NCBI RefSeq assembly: GCF_004382795.1
Contig: NZ_SMSG01000002.1
Span: 62,001-126,000, forward strand
Source: Cumulibacter soli
Lineage (GTDB): Bacteria; Actinomycetota; Actinomycetes; Mycobacteriales; Antricoccaceae
DNA: 64,000 nt
Direction of reading: 5' to 3'
Shown here: positions 49,871 to 59,161 of the stretch, piece after piece
Numbering within the stretch: the first letter of the stretch is position 1
Layout of the letters: each line of letters opens with the position of its first letter
Translations under genes and position numbers: made by a program
Notes under the pieces: generated by a model
What the model was told of the DNA's origin: nothing
The model's database searches: none
The model's input: only the letters and a program-made list of their open reading frames with translations

Positions 49871-50644
49871 TTAGAGTTCGTAACCGGCCGAGCGGGCCGC
49901 TGCCTTTCGCGCGAGCCAGGTATCGACGTCGGAGTTCTTCGCAAGATAGAGCAAGACGCCGTCCAGGAGCAAAAACACAATGAAGATGACAATCAGCGGC
50001 GTAACAACTTCGCCGTTAGCCCCGACGAGAACCGCGATCAGGAACAGCAGCGAGCCAACCCCGAAGATCACCGCGGCTAACACCACTATGCGATTCGTCT
50101 TCCCTCCGACGAGTTGTACTGCCCCGATAAAGACAAGGACACTCGAAACCAGAATCGCGATGAGCGAGATGAACAGCAGGGCAAGCGAAAAGCCGCCGCT
50201 GCCATCGGCGAAGCCGAACTCGTCGGTGAGCGCTGTCAAACCGACAAGGAAGTACGCCGAAGCAAAGAATCCGAAGGCACCGAAGATGAAACCCAGGACG
50301 GCAGCGGCGGTGGCCATACCTGGACGTTGTCCCGATGGCGCGCCCTGTCCGTAGGCCTGCGGGGCGACGGGGTAGCCACCGGCCTGGTACTGCGGTGCGC
50401 CGCCGTACTGCGGTGGGGCACCGTAACCGGGCTGCTGTCCGTAGCCGGGCTGCTGCCCGTAACCCTGTTGCTGGTAGCCAAACTGCTGAGTCGGGTCGGA
50501 GGCAGCCGGGTAGCCGCCTTGCGCCGGCACCTGACCGGAGGTGGGCTGCGCGGGCTGTGCGCCAGACGTCGGCTGCGAACCGTATCCCTGGCCGAACGCA
50601 TTCGGGTCCTGGCTCGGCGTGGGGCCGGTGGGTGGATTAGTCAT
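49871..50644 (-). CDS. Gln/Gly/Tyr-rich four-helix membrane protein (paralogue B)
   Basis: A 257-aa protein with the same four-helix core as its downstream neighbour (about 113-138, 152-180, 185-208, 215-235). Its longer N-terminal tail contains degenerate GYGQQP repeats (about residues 55-100), likely disordered. I chose ATG 50644 (MTNPPTGPTP) because the neighbour begins MTYPPTGPNP and AGGAC lies just upstream. Both genes look like a tandem duplication between hisF and hisI. Function unknown. Confidence 0.75.
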   Translation of the reverse strand: MTNPPTGPTPSQDPNAFGQGYGSQPTSGAQPAQPTSGQVPAQGGYPAASDPTQQFGYQQQGYGQQPGYGQQPGYGAPPQYGGAPQYQAGGYPVAPQAYGQGAPSGQRPGMATAAAVLGFIFGAFGFFASAYFLVGLTALTDEFGFADGSGGFSLALLFISLIAILVSSVLVFIGAVQLVGGKTNRIVVLAAVIFGVGSLLFLIAVLVGANGEVVTPLIVIFIVFLLLDGVLLYLAKNSDVDTWLARKAAARSAGYEL

Positions 50645-50861
50645 ATCGAAGTCCTGTCCTGGTCGCGGGTGCCTGTCGTGACGGACGGAGGGGGCACTCT
50701 GATCACGATTATTCATTACCGCGTCGACAAGAGCACCCACCTTCACACGCGTGTTACAGAGTCGTCTGTGTCGCTGTAACCGGTCGTTCCGGTGGGCGTC
50801 CGCACGGAACGCGTGGGGTACGACGCGGCCGCAGCCTCGACGGTTCCGCGCGAGAAGCGAC
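50645..50861. other. 217-bp gap between hisF and the paralogue pair
   Basis: No gene seen. A 7-bp inverted repeat CGTTCCG/CGGAACG (50785-50791 and 50805-50811) may be part of a hisF terminator. The promoter of the membrane-protein pair should be here but no clear -35/-10 pair stands out. Confidence 0.35.
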
Positions 50862-51623
50862 CTAGCGAACCGGTATTCCGTGCGCGCTCAGGTCGGCTTT
50901 CACCTCGCCGATCGTCATCTGCCCGAAGTGGAAAACGCTGGCCGCCAGCACCGCATCGGCCCCGGCGGTGACGGCTGGGGCGAAGTGTTCGACGCTGCCC
51001 GCGCCGCCACTGGCAATGATCGGGATGGACACCTCGCGGCGCATGAGCTCGATCAGTTCCAGATCGAATCCGTCCTTGGTGCCATCGCGATCCATTGAGT
51101 TCAGCAGGATCTCCCCCGCACCGAGCTCTGCCGCCCGCGCGCCCCACTCGATCGCGTCCAGCCCGGCAGCGCGACGTCCACCGTGAGTGGTGACCCCGAA
51201 TCCGGACGGTTGGCCTACCTCCCGGCGAACGTCCAGGGACAGCACCAGGACCTGCGATCCGAATCGCTGCGCGATCTCATCGATCAATTCCGGACGGGCG
51301 ATCGCGGCGGTGTTCACGCCCACCTTGTCAGCGCCCGCGCGCAACAGGTTGTCGACGTCATCGGCAGTGCGAACGCCACCGCCGACGGTCAACGGGATGA
51401 ACACCGTCTCGGCGGTACGCCGCACCACGTCGTACGTCGTCTGACGGTTGCCCGAGGACGCGGTCACGTCCAGAAAGGTCAACTCGTCGGCCCCCTGCGC
51501 GTCGTACCGCGCGGCGAGTTCGACGGGGTCACCGGCATCACGCAGGTTCTCGAAGTTGATGCCCTTCACGACGCGGCCGGCGTCCACGTCCAGGCATGGG
51601 ATGACCCGCGTCGCGAGCGTCAT
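50862..51623 (-). CDS. hisF: Imidazole glycerol phosphate synthase subunit HisF
   Basis: A 253-aa TIM barrel cyclase making imidazole glycerol phosphate and AICAR with HisH. Catalytic D12 ([13 protein letters not shown]) and the second aspartate in [14 protein letters not shown] are present. It overlaps hisA by 4 bases. Last gene of the hisB-hisH-hisA-hisF string. Confidence 0.97.
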   Translation of the reverse strand: MTLATRVIPCLDVDAGRVVKGINFENLRDAGDPVELAARYDAQGADELTFLDVTASSGNRQTTYDVVRRTAETVFIPLTVGGGVRTADDVDNLLRAGADKVGVNTAAIARPELIDEIAQRFGSQVLVLSLDVRREVGQPSGFGVTTHGGRRAAGLDAIEWGARAAELGAGEILLNSMDRDGTKDGFDLELIELMRREVSIPIIASGGAGSVEHFAPAVTAGADAVLAASVFHFGQMTIGEVKADLSAHGIPVR

Positions 51624-52369
51624 CCCGAGATCGCCTCGAGCGCCTGCGGCAGCGTGAAGTTGCCTTCGTACAGCGCGGTGCCGACGATCGCGCCCTCAAC
51701 GCCGACCCGGGTGAGTTGCGCGATCTGCCGGATGTCATCCAGCGTGCTGATTCCCCCGCTGGCCACAACCGGGGCGTCGGTGCGCTCGCACACCTGACGT
51801 AGCAGGTGGACGTTCGGCCCCTTGAGCATGCCGTCCTTTTCGACGTCGGTGACGACGTACCGTCCACAGCCGTCCTGCTCCAGGCGTTGCAGCACCTCCC
51901 AGAGGTTTCCGCCCTCACGGGTCCAGCCACGTGCGGCGAGCTTCTCGCCTCGAACGTCCAGGCCGATCGCGATCTGGTCACCGTGCTCGCCGATGATCCG
52001 CGAGCACCATTCGGGGTTCTCCAGGGCCGCGGTGCCGATGTTGACCCGCGTACATCCGGTGGCCAACGCCGCGTTGAGCGACTCGTCGTCGCGGATGCCG
52101 CCTGATAACTCGACCTTGATGTCCATCTTGCCGACGATTTCGGCGATGACGTCGCGGTTGTGCCCGCGACCGAACGCAGCGTCCAAGTCGACCAGATGCA
52201 GCCACTCGGCTCCGTCGCGCTGCCAACCTAGTGCGGCGTTCAGCGGTTCTCCGTAGGTCTTGCCCGACCCGGCCTCGCCGCGTACCAACTGGACTGCCTT
52301 GCCCTCGGTCACGTCCACGGCGGGCAGCAGTTCGAGGCGGGGTCCATCAAGCGGGGTTGCGGCGGTCAC
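51620..52369 (-). CDS. priA: Phosphoribosyl isomerase A (HisA, probably also TrpF)
   Basis: A 249-aa half-barrel-repeat isomerase. Catalytic D19 ([15 protein letters not shown]) and the second-half [12 protein letters not shown]. In most actinobacteria without a trpF gene this enzyme (PriA) isomerises both ProFAR and phosphoribosyl anthranilate. No trpF is found in the window, although trpE, C, B and A are, which supports the dual role. Confidence 0.9.
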   Translation of the reverse strand: MTAATPLDGPRLELLPAVDVTEGKAVQLVRGEAGSGKTYGEPLNAALGWQRDGAEWLHLVDLDAAFGRGHNRDVIAEIVGKMDIKVELSGGIRDDESLNAALATGCTRVNIGTAALENPEWCSRIIGEHGDQIAIGLDVRGEKLAARGWTREGGNLWEVLQRLEQDGCGRYVVTDVEKDGMLKGPNVHLLRQVCERTDAPVVASGGISTLDDIRQIAQLTRVGVEGAIVGTALYEGNFTLPQALEAISG

Positions 52370-52977
52370 AGGGTCTCCATCCAGTTGGCGAGGAGATGAG
52401 CTCCGGCATCGCCGGACTTCTCCGGGTGAAATTGCGTCGCGCTCAACGAGCCACGCTCGATCGAGGCGATGAACGACTCACCGTACTCGCACATCGCGAC
52501 GCGGACATCGGTGTCAGTACGCGTGGCGGCGTAGGTGTGCACGAAATAGAAGCGAGTATCGGCGTCCACACCACGCAACAGCCGGGAGTCATCCGGCGCG
52601 CGTAGCGTGTTCCACCCCATATGCGGCAGCACATCGGCTCGAAGCCGCTCGACCTGCCCGCCTATGGCGCCGATCCCGTGGACCGACACTCCGTGTTCGG
52701 TGCCCTCGGCGAACATCACCTGCATCCCGACGCAGATACCCAAAACGGGCCGCTCTGCGGCGATGCGGGCGTGGATCATCCGCGGCGCGTTCAGCTCATT
52801 CAAACCGCGCATGCAGGCCTCGAAGGCGCCCACGCCCGGTACGACGAGACCGTCGCATTCGGCGGCTCGTTGCACATCCGACGTCACTTCGACCCTCGCG
52901 CCGGCGCGCTCCAGTGCACGCTGAGCAGAGCGGATGTTGCCGAACCCATAGTCGAGGATGACGACGTCGCGGGTCAC
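52366..52977 (-). CDS. hisH: Imidazole glycerol phosphate synthase glutaminase subunit HisH
   Basis: A 203-aa class I glutamine amidotransferase supplying ammonia to HisF. Nucleophile C82 ([11 protein letters not shown]), and the His-Glu pair in [13 protein letters not shown]. It overlaps hisB and hisA by 4 bases each. Confidence 0.97.
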   Translation of the reverse strand: MTRDVVILDYGFGNIRSAQRALERAGARVEVTSDVQRAAECDGLVVPGVGAFEACMRGLNELNAPRMIHARIAAERPVLGICVGMQVMFAEGTEHGVSVHGIGAIGGQVERLRADVLPHMGWNTLRAPDDSRLLRGVDADTRFYFVHTYAATRTDTDVRVAMCEYGESFIASIERGSLSATQFHPEKSGDAGAHLLANWMETL

Positions 52978-53582
52978 AGAGCTCCCTTGGTGCTGGGGAT
53001 CGCATCGGTGCGCGGATCGGGCTCGACCGCTTCCCGCAGCGCACGCGCCAACGCTTTGAACTGTGCTTCGACGATGTGGTGCGGGTCGCGGCCGGACACG
53101 ACAGTCATGTGGATGCAGATGCGAGCGTTCAGTGCGAGCGTCTCCAGCACGTGCTGCGTCATCGAGCCCATATATAGCGGCGCGATTCCGCCGATCGCGA
53201 CGTACTGCTGGCCCTCTGGCTCGCCGGTGTGCACGCAGTACGGACGACCGGACACGTCGATGACACAGTCGGCGAGCGCCTCGTCCAACGGGATTCTCGC
53301 GGTGCCGAAGCGCCGGATTCCGCGTTTGTTTCCGAGCGCCTGAGCGAGTGCTTCGCCGAGCACGATCGCGGTGTCCTCAATGCTGTGATGACCATCGATC
53401 TCGATGTCCCCGGTGGTCTGCACAATCAGGTCGATCAGCGAGTGCTTGGACAGCGCGGTCAGCATGTGGTCGTAGAAACCGATCCCGGTGCTGATATTGC
53501 TCGTGCCCGTGCCGTCCAGATCGATCTCGACCAACACTGAGCTTTCGCTCGTCTTGCGTTCGATGCGCGCTGTGCGCCCCAT
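52974..53582 (-). CDS. hisB: Imidazoleglycerol-phosphate dehydratase
   Basis: A 202-aa single-function enzyme (no phosphatase domain). Metal-binding [13 protein letters not shown] and [11 protein letters not shown] signatures. ATG 53582 has AGGAG 8 bases upstream. The gene is separated from hisC by the HNH endonuclease unit, so it needs its own promoter or read-through across 2.4 kb. Confidence 0.96.
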   Translation of the reverse strand: MGRTARIERKTSESSVLVEIDLDGTGTSNISTGIGFYDHMLTALSKHSLIDLIVQTTGDIEIDGHHSIEDTAIVLGEALAQALGNKRGIRRFGTARIPLDEALADCVIDVSGRPYCVHTGEPEGQQYVAIGGIAPLYMGSMTQHVLETLALNARICIHMTVVSGRDPHHIVEAQFKALARALREAVEPDPRTDAIPSTKGAL

Positions 53583-53732
53583 GCTGATGCTCCTGATGTG
53601 TAGCTATCTCTGACTACCGCCGCCGTCCATTCTCCCCTATCGACCCAGGCGACCGCCGCCCATCTCCATCAGTGGAGCATCTGGCCGCGTAACGGACGCC
53701 CGTTGATCGAGAAGTTGACCGCATACCGGCAG

Positions 53733-53760
53733 CCGCCGACCGGTGCGACTCGGTCGGTGG
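53733..53760 (-). terminator. Hairpin after the HNH unit
   Basis: CCGCCGACCG and CGGTCGGTGG pair with one G-U around an 8-base loop. It lies 8 bases after the end of the out-of-frame HNH extension. No T tract. Confidence 0.45.
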
Positions 53761-53767
53761 ACCCGCG

Positions 53768-54059
53768 TCACGCCGCACTCCCCGCCATCGGTGCGCTGGT
53801 CCCACTGGGAAGGTAGTCGCCGAGCAGGTCAGCGACGTGTTGCTGGAATTCGCCCCGCTTATAGGGATCCGAAATATGCGCCGCAAGTAGCCCGACCAAC
53901 TCAATGGCTGAGTCCAGTGCCTCATCCACATCGGGCGGGTCCACCGCGCCGATGGCGTCGTGCGCCATGCGGGCTTGACGAGCCACGTTCTCGATTTCGT
54001 TCTGGTCTGGTATTCGGATCCGCGTATTCAGGACCGGACGCTGCGCCGGGTCTATCCAA
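53768..54059 (-). pseudogene. Out-of-frame C-terminal part of the HNH protein
   Basis: After about position 54059 the minus strand keeps coding character only in the neighbouring frame. That frame reads HPWIDPAQRPVLNTRIRIP, the usual continuation after the PWWIPP end of DUF222/HNH proteins, then an acidic helical stretch (about 95 residues in all, ending GTSAPMAGSAA) to a stop at 53768. Removing one T of the TT at 54058-54059 joins the frames into a 605-aa protein. It could be a real inactivating mutation, a sequence error, or a site of frameshifting. Confidence 0.7.
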
Positions 54060-55586
54060 GGGTGGCGGGATCCACCAGGGCAGCCCGTTGTGCATATCGA
54101 TTCGCCACCCGCTGCTATCGAGTTCACGATGGTGGACGCCACACAACAACGTCAGATTCGATACGTCAGTTGCACCACCGCGCCACCACTCCCGAACATG
54201 ATGTCGTTGACACCAGTCCGGCGGCACATCGCAGCCAGGATGCGAACAGCCACCATCCCGGGCGACGAGTGCGTGTGTCTGCCCCGCGCTAGCTATGCGT
54301 CGCGATCGGCCGTAGGCCACGACCCCGCTTGTCTTGCTCGCCCATACCGGTATCAGCACCGCTTCATCGGCCAGCTGCTGGAACTCCCGCAACGTAATTC
54401 GGTCTCCACCAGCGATACGCCCGACGTATCGCGCACCGTCAGCCTGAGCACTCTCACCGTGACCGGCCATCCCGTGAGCGTGCTCATCGGGGGCGTGAGC
54501 GCACTCGACATCGTCCCGCGTACCATCCGCGGCGGTAATGCCCAGGGCATCCATCACCTTGTCCACGTCGACCGTCAGATGTACCGTCGCCGCCGTCCCG
54601 CCGCTGGCGGGCATACCCGAACCGGCCAACAGCATTCCCAGCGCATCGAACAACGCGTCATGGCGACGCTGATCCGCCGAACGCTCATCCCGACGACCGT
54701 CGCGCGCCGGGCGCGGGGCAGCCAGCGGCGACAGGACCGCGTCTAGTCGCGCTTTCGTCTGCGGACTCACATAACCCGTGATCGCGTACGTGCCATCGTG
54801 GCGTTGCCGACCAACGCGTAGCGCACGCCGCGCCTCGGTGATCGCTACATCCGGACCACGCCCATCCGGCAACAGCACCTCATCCACGTGCTCTCCCACC
54901 GCCTTCAGATCCGCTGGGCCCAACACACCGGCCTGCCCGACGAGAGTCTGCTCGGCCTGCTCCCGCAGACTCGCATCCAGTTCCGGGATCGTGTCGATGC
55001 GCCGCATCGCCGCCACCACCACGTCCACCTGCTCGACCGACACCGCCCCGCACTCGACCGCGGCAGCCAACGCCGGCAAATCAGGCGGAATCTCGCCCTG
55101 AGAAAACCCATTTCGCGGCGAAATCCTCTCCGCGCGACGCTGCCGCGTGTTCGCCTCCGTCACGCTAATCCGCAACGACTGCGCGAGGCCTTTGGGGATA
55201 CTTTTCGAACCGACGTAGGTCACGAACGATGGGTCTTCTGATGCCGACTCAATCACGCGGCAATCAAAGAACAGACCACGCGCACGATGTGCCTCAAACT
55301 CGCGCGCCAACCCCACCAGACACGCCGGATCCAACGCTGCGAAATCACCACGCGCACCGATCTCGAGGAGCGCACCCATACCGACCTGCAAGTGTTCGAG
55401 GGCATCAGCCAGTTCCATCGAGAACGACTCGGCAACCTGTAGCGGGCCCGCCACCCCGGCTGCGGCCGCCGCTCGGGCGTCCGCAGGTACAAACCGCAAC
55501 CGATCCAGATCATGCGCACCGACATCGCCAGAAGGCGCGGCGCCAGCGGCACCTGAAACGGCGACCGAGCACATGTCGGTGACCAT
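53922..55586 (-). CDS. DUF222/HNH endonuclease-domain protein (13E12 type), frameshifted near the end
   Basis: A 554-aa protein as read. DUF222 fills most of the first 370 residues; the HNH nuclease core is near residues 455-510 (DGGCSHPGCD, CQRHHVREWW, LTLLCGVHH). These proteins form repetitive families in actinobacterial genomes (13E12 in mycobacteria). I chose ATG 55586 because GGGAGG is 4 bases upstream. The last 45 residues are Arg-rich and unlike the family; they come from a +1 shift at 54058-54059. The gene separates hisC from hisB. Confidence 0.85.
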   Translation of the reverse strand: MVTDMCSVAVSGAAGAAPSGDVGAHDLDRLRFVPADARAAAAAGVAGPLQVAESFSMELADALEHLQVGMGALLEIGARGDFAALDPACLVGLAREFEAHRARGLFFDCRVIESASEDPSFVTYVGSKSIPKGLAQSLRISVTEANTRQRRAERISPRNGFSQGEIPPDLPALAAAVECGAVSVEQVDVVVAAMRRIDTIPELDASLREQAEQTLVGQAGVLGPADLKAVGEHVDEVLLPDGRGPDVAITEARRALRVGRQRHDGTYAITGYVSPQTKARLDAVLSPLAAPRPARDGRRDERSADQRRHDALFDALGMLLAGSGMPASGGTAATVHLTVDVDKVMDALGITAADGTRDDVECAHAPDEHAHGMAGHGESAQADGARYVGRIAGGDRITLREFQQLADEAVLIPVWASKTSGVVAYGRSRRIASAGQTHALVARDGGCSHPGCDVPPDWCQRHHVREWWRGGATDVSNLTLLCGVHHRELDSSGWRIDMHNGLPWWIPPPLDRPGAASGPEYADPNTRPERNRERGSSSPHGARRHRRGGPARCG

Positions 55587-55626
55587 CGCGCCTCCCGCAA
55601 GGTTCGGTTTCACTTCCACATACCCT

Positions 55627-55655
55627 ATAGTACATATGTTCGATTCTGTGCGCAA
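55627..55655 (-). promoter_or_regulatory. Promoter of the HNH gene
   Basis: On the minus strand TTGCGC (55655-55650) and TACTAT (55632-55627) are separated by exactly 17 bases. The start would give a leader of about 35 bases containing the GGGAGG Shine-Dalgarno. The -10 box is flanked by the palindrome ACATATGT (55632-55639), in an AT-rich patch. Confidence 0.55.
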
Positions 55656-55953
55656 GGTTCGATCGCGAGTACTCAGGAATTCGAGACGCCAGCGAAGGCC
55701 AGGGAATGCCCGTCGCACACAGACGTGCACGACACCTCGCCGGTCACAGACGCGCGCTCGCGGCATCTCTGCGCACCCCGGCTTCTTCGTCCGCGGCAGT
55801 TCCGCGCACTCGGGTCTCTTCCGCCGGCCCCGATCGGTCGACGACCGCCCACGTAACGACGAGCGACCGAAAAGGACTACCGACCGACTAAGCCAGACCT
55901 GCGGGGATCAACCGTCACCGAACGAGTCCTCAACCCTCGCGGGACGAACAAAA
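55656..55953. other. Gap between the HNH promoter and hisC
   Basis: About 300 bases with no supported gene on either strand. Composition is GC-rich and the possible short reading frames lack Shine-Dalgarno sequences and family resemblance. It may hold the end of the hisDC transcript and the border of the inserted HNH unit, but I see no repeat marking the border. Confidence 0.4.
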
Positions 55954-57072
55954 TTAGATCAGCGACGCGTCGAGGTGTAGAACGTCCGCGAGCGCGGCGA
56001 GAAATGCGGTGGTCTCCTCCGGCGTGCCGGCATTGACCCGCAAATGCCCAGCGATATGCAAATCACGAATCAACACGCCGCGATCGAGCAATGCCTGCCA
56101 GACGGTCGAGGCGTCGTCCAACCCGCCGAACAGCACGAAGTTGGAGTCGCTGGGCACCGGACTGAGCCCCCACGCCGCGAGTACGTCGACGATCCGATCG
56201 CGCTGGGCCTTCAACGCCTGCACGTTCGACAGCAGCGCCTCGCTGTGCGCGAGCGCAGCGCACGCAGCGGCCTGAGTCAGCGACGACAGGTGATACGGCA
56301 GGCGGACGATGCGTAGCCCGTCGATGATCTCGGGCGCGGCCGCGAGGTAGCCGACACGCGCACCGGCGAACGCGAACGCCTTGCTCATCGTGCGGCTGAC
56401 GACCAGTCTCGGGTGCTCAGCGAGCAGATGCAGCGCCGAACGCGTGCCTTCGCGGGCGAACTCGAAGTACGCCTCATCGGTGATCACGATCCCGCGCGAG
56501 GCCTCCAGCACCGCGGTGATCACCTCGGCGTTCATCGCCGTACCGGTCGGGTTGTTCGGGGAACATAGGAAGACCACGTCGGGATCGGCGTCGCGGACTT
56601 GCTGTACGGCGTCGCGCACGGACAGGTCGAAACCCGCATCACGGCGCGCGGCGATCCACTCGGTGCCGGTCGCCCGCGAGATCAGTTCATGCATCGAGTA
56701 CGACGGCACGAAGCCGAGGGCGCGGCGAGTCGGGCCACCGAACGCCATCAGCAAATGCTGTAGCACCTCGTTCGAACCATTCGCCGCCCACACCTGGTCG
56801 ACGTCGAGGTCCACGCCGTCCTGCCGCTGCAGATAATCAACCAAGCCCTTCCGCAGCGCAGAAAACTCGCGGTCCGGGTAGCGGTTGAGGTGCGCGACCT
56901 CGGCCTCAATCGACTCGATGATCGATGCAGCGACGACCGGCGGTACGTCGTACGAGTTCTCGTTGACATTCAGCTGTACAGGTACGTCGAGTTGGGGGGC
57001 GCCGTACGCCTGTTGCCCGCGGAATTCCGGGCGCAGCAACCGCTGAACGAGCGCGGCGTTCGACTCAGACAT
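55954..57072 (-). CDS. hisC: Histidinol-phosphate aminotransferase
   Basis: A 372-aa PLP aminotransferase converting imidazole acetol phosphate to histidinol phosphate. N-terminal [31 protein letters not shown] lysine K231 ([12 protein letters not shown]) and [10 protein letters not shown] 57072 ([10 protein letters not shown]) overlaps the hisD stop by 8 bases, so it is translationally coupled. Upstream in-frame starts would give an Arg-rich non-homologous extension. Confidence 0.95.
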   Translation of the reverse strand: MSESNAALVQRLLRPEFRGQQAYGAPQLDVPVQLNVNENSYDVPPVVAASIIESIEAEVAHLNRYPDREFSALRKGLVDYLQRQDGVDLDVDQVWAANGSNEVLQHLLMAFGGPTRRALGFVPSYSMHELISRATGTEWIAARRDAGFDLSVRDAVQQVRDADPDVVFLCSPNNPTGTAMNAEVITAVLEASRGIVITDEAYFEFAREGTRSALHLLAEHPRLVVSRTMSKAFAFAGARVGYLAAAPEIIDGLRIVRLPYHLSSLTQAAACAALAHSEALLSNVQALKAQRDRIVDVLAAWGLSPVPSDSNFVLFGGLDDASTVWQALLDRGVLIRDLHIAGHLRVNAGTPEETTAFLAALADVLHLDASLI

Positions 57073-58378
57073 CGGCGAATCGGGCGCGGATCGCGGCGCC
57101 GTGCGCCGGCAGGTCTTCGGCGTCAGCGAGCGCAACGATGTGTGCGGCAACCTCTCGCAATGCGGACTCGTCATAGTCCACGACGTGCACCCCCTTCAGG
57201 AACGACTGCACCGACAGCCCCGACGAGTGACGTGCGCAGCCGCCGGTTGGCAGCACGTGGTTCGAGCCCGCGCAGTAATCCCCGAGCGGTACCGGCGAGT
57301 ACGCACCGACGAAGATGCAGCCGGCACTCCGCACGCGCGCCGCGACCTCGCGGGCGTTCTTCGTCTGCACCTCTAGGTGTTCGGCGGCGTACGCGTCGAC
57401 CACCCGCAGTCCCATCTCGATGTCGTCGACGAGTACCACGCCGGACTGGTGCCCACCGAGCGCGTCGTTGATGCGCTGCACGTGTTTGGTGGCGGCGATC
57501 TGCACCCGCAGCTGCTCGTCTACGGCGGCGGCGAACTGCTCACTGTCGGTGACGAGTACCGAACCAGCCAACGGATCGTGCTCGGCCTGGCTGATCAGAT
57601 CTGCGGCGACATGTGAAGGGTCAGCAGTGTCATCGGCGAGGACGGCGATCTCGGTGGGGCCGGCTTCGGAATCGATACCGATCAGCCCGCGCAACATCCG
57701 TTTGGCGGCGGTGACGTAGATATTGCCCGGGCCGGTCACCATGTCGACCGGTTCGCTTTCCTCGGTTCCGTAAGCGAACATTGCCACGGCCTGCGCACCG
57801 CCGACGGCGTACACCTCGTCAACGCCCAGCAGCGCGCATGCAGCGAGGATCGTGGGGTGCGGGCGGCCGCCGAACTCGCGCTGTGGCGGGGATGCGACGG
57901 CGATCGAACCGACCCCGGCGACCTGAGCCGGGACGACGTTCATCACCACGCTGGACGGGTATACCGCCAGACCGCCTGGCACGTACAAACCGACGCGATC
58001 CACAGGGATCCACTTCTCGGTCACGCTCGCACCGTCGCCCAGGACCGTGGTCGTGTCGCTGCGACGCTGATCCTCGTGCACCGTGCGCGCGCGATAGATC
58101 GCCTCGTTGAGCGCGACGCGTACGACGGGGTCGAGGGTTTCGAGCGCCTCGTCGAGGTAATGCTGTGGGACGCGCAATTGTTCCAGTTTCACGCCATCGA
58201 GGCGCGCGGTGATTTCCTTGACGGCAACGGCCCCACGCGCCTGAATGTCGTCAACGATCGGCTCAACTGCGGCGGTTGCCCGCTCGACATCGATCTCGGC
58301 GCGCGGCACAGCGCGGCGCAGCTCGGCGGCCCGCAGTCGCTGGCCGCGAAGATCGATGGTCCGAAGGATCTGGCTCAT
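57065..58378 (-). CDS. hisD: Histidinol dehydrogenase
   Basis: A 437-aa zinc enzyme carrying out the last two oxidations of histidine synthesis with NAD+. Family segments: [28 protein letters not shown], the [13 protein letters not shown] stretch, [14 protein letters not shown] and [13 protein letters not shown] 58378 follows a TAATCT box by 6 bases without a Shine-Dalgarno sequence. First gene of hisDC. Confidence 0.97.
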   Translation of the reverse strand: MSQILRTIDLRGQRLRAAELRRAVPRAEIDVERATAAVEPIVDDIQARGAVAVKEITARLDGVKLEQLRVPQHYLDEALETLDPVVRVALNEAIYRARTVHEDQRRSDTTTVLGDGASVTEKWIPVDRVGLYVPGGLAVYPSSVVMNVVPAQVAGVGSIAVASPPQREFGGRPHPTILAACALLGVDEVYAVGGAQAVAMFAYGTEESEPVDMVTGPGNIYVTAAKRMLRGLIGIDSEAGPTEIAVLADDTADPSHVAADLISQAEHDPLAGSVLVTDSEQFAAAVDEQLRVQIAATKHVQRINDALGGHQSGVVLVDDIEMGLRVVDAYAAEHLEVQTKNAREVAARVRSAGCIFVGAYSPVPLGDYCAGSNHVLPTGGCARHSSGLSVQSFLKGVHVVDYDESALREVAAHIVALADAEDLPAHGAAIRARFADV

Positions 58379-58390
58379 CCGTCCAGATTA
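58379..58390 (-). promoter_or_regulatory. -10 box for leaderless hisD transcript
   Basis: TAATCT (58390-58385) with six bases to the hisD ATG on the minus strand. The best -10 match of the leaderless set. No clear -35 box. Confidence 0.55.
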
Positions 58391-58486
58391 CGACGCGCCA
58401 GCACGCTGGCCGATGCCTACCGGGCGTGACTCTGGCGATACCCCGCGCGCGAAGTGTGCGCGGTGTCGTCGCAGCCACGGTGGCAC

Positions 58487-59161
58487 CTACTGCTGCCGCG
58501 GCGCTGCTTGAGAGCGCAGATCACTATTCGAGGCCGCAAACGTCAACACGATGTAGGTCAACACGGCGCACAACCCCGCCGCCCACATCGCGGTGGTACT
58601 GCTGAGCACCGGTGCGGCGATCCGGTCCGTACCGACCGCACCCGCGGATTCAAAGCCACGCAACGCGACCGTCGGCATCCACACCAGCATTCCGATGCCC
58701 GTCTGCGCGATCGCAGCGACAACGGCGATCCCCACACCGACCGGCCCACGTGCCGCCTCGACGGGATCCACCTGAGCGGCGTGCGTCTGCGCAGGGGCAT
58801 GCGCCTGCACAGCGCTCTGCGCCGCAGGATCAACGTCGTGAGGCATAGGCGAGGCGCCCGGACGGGAATGCCACGGACGCCACCACAACACTGTCGTCAC
58901 TACGGCCACCACGCACATCGCGAGCGTGAGCCACACCTCTGCGGCAACCCGAACCTCGTCCTGCGGCCACGCCGGCATATCGCCGATCTGCGTAACGACC
59001 TCATGCGATCCTGGCGCCATCAACGCGCAGATCACGGCGGCAATCACGCTGAGTACGAGCGAGATCAACGCGGTCCGGACCAGATGCGCCCGCCCGCCTG
59101 CCGCCGTCACGGCTCGCGCGATCCCGGAAGGTCGCCGCGGCGTCGCGGCCTGGATCGTCAT
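58487..59161 (-). CDS. Four-helix membrane protein, function unknown
   Basis: A 224-aa protein with membrane helices at about 29-49, 74-95, 140-162 and 188-210, and an Ala/His/Pro-rich loop (about 100-135). Start ATG 59161 (MTIQAATPRR) overlaps the amidohydrolase stop by 4 bases, so the two are coupled. It lies between dnaE and hisD as part of a dnaE-amidohydrolase-membrane protein string. No family recognised with confidence. Confidence 0.75.
   Translation of the reverse strand: MTIQAATPRRPSGIARAVTAAGGRAHLVRTALISLVLSVIAAVICALMAPGSHEVVTQIGDMPAWPQDEVRVAAEVWLTLAMCVVAVVTTVLWWRPWHSRPGASPMPHDVDPAAQSAVQAHAPAQTHAAQVDPVEAARGPVGVGIAVVAAIAQTGIGMLVWMPTVALRGFESAGAVGTDRIAAPVLSSTTAMWAAGLCAVLTYIVLTFAASNSDLRSQAAPRQQ

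Noticed and set aside
50340-50480. Short repeated units (GYGQQPG coding) taken as a possible CRISPR-like repeat
   Set aside because: The repeats are 15-20 bases, contiguous without spacers and in frame with a coding sequence.
54060-54142. Independent start of the 124-codon frame (ATG 54142) at the end of the HNH gene
   Set aside because: Its first 28 codons overlap the HNH core out of frame; family homology begins only after the shift at 54059, so it is a displaced C-terminus, not a separate gene.
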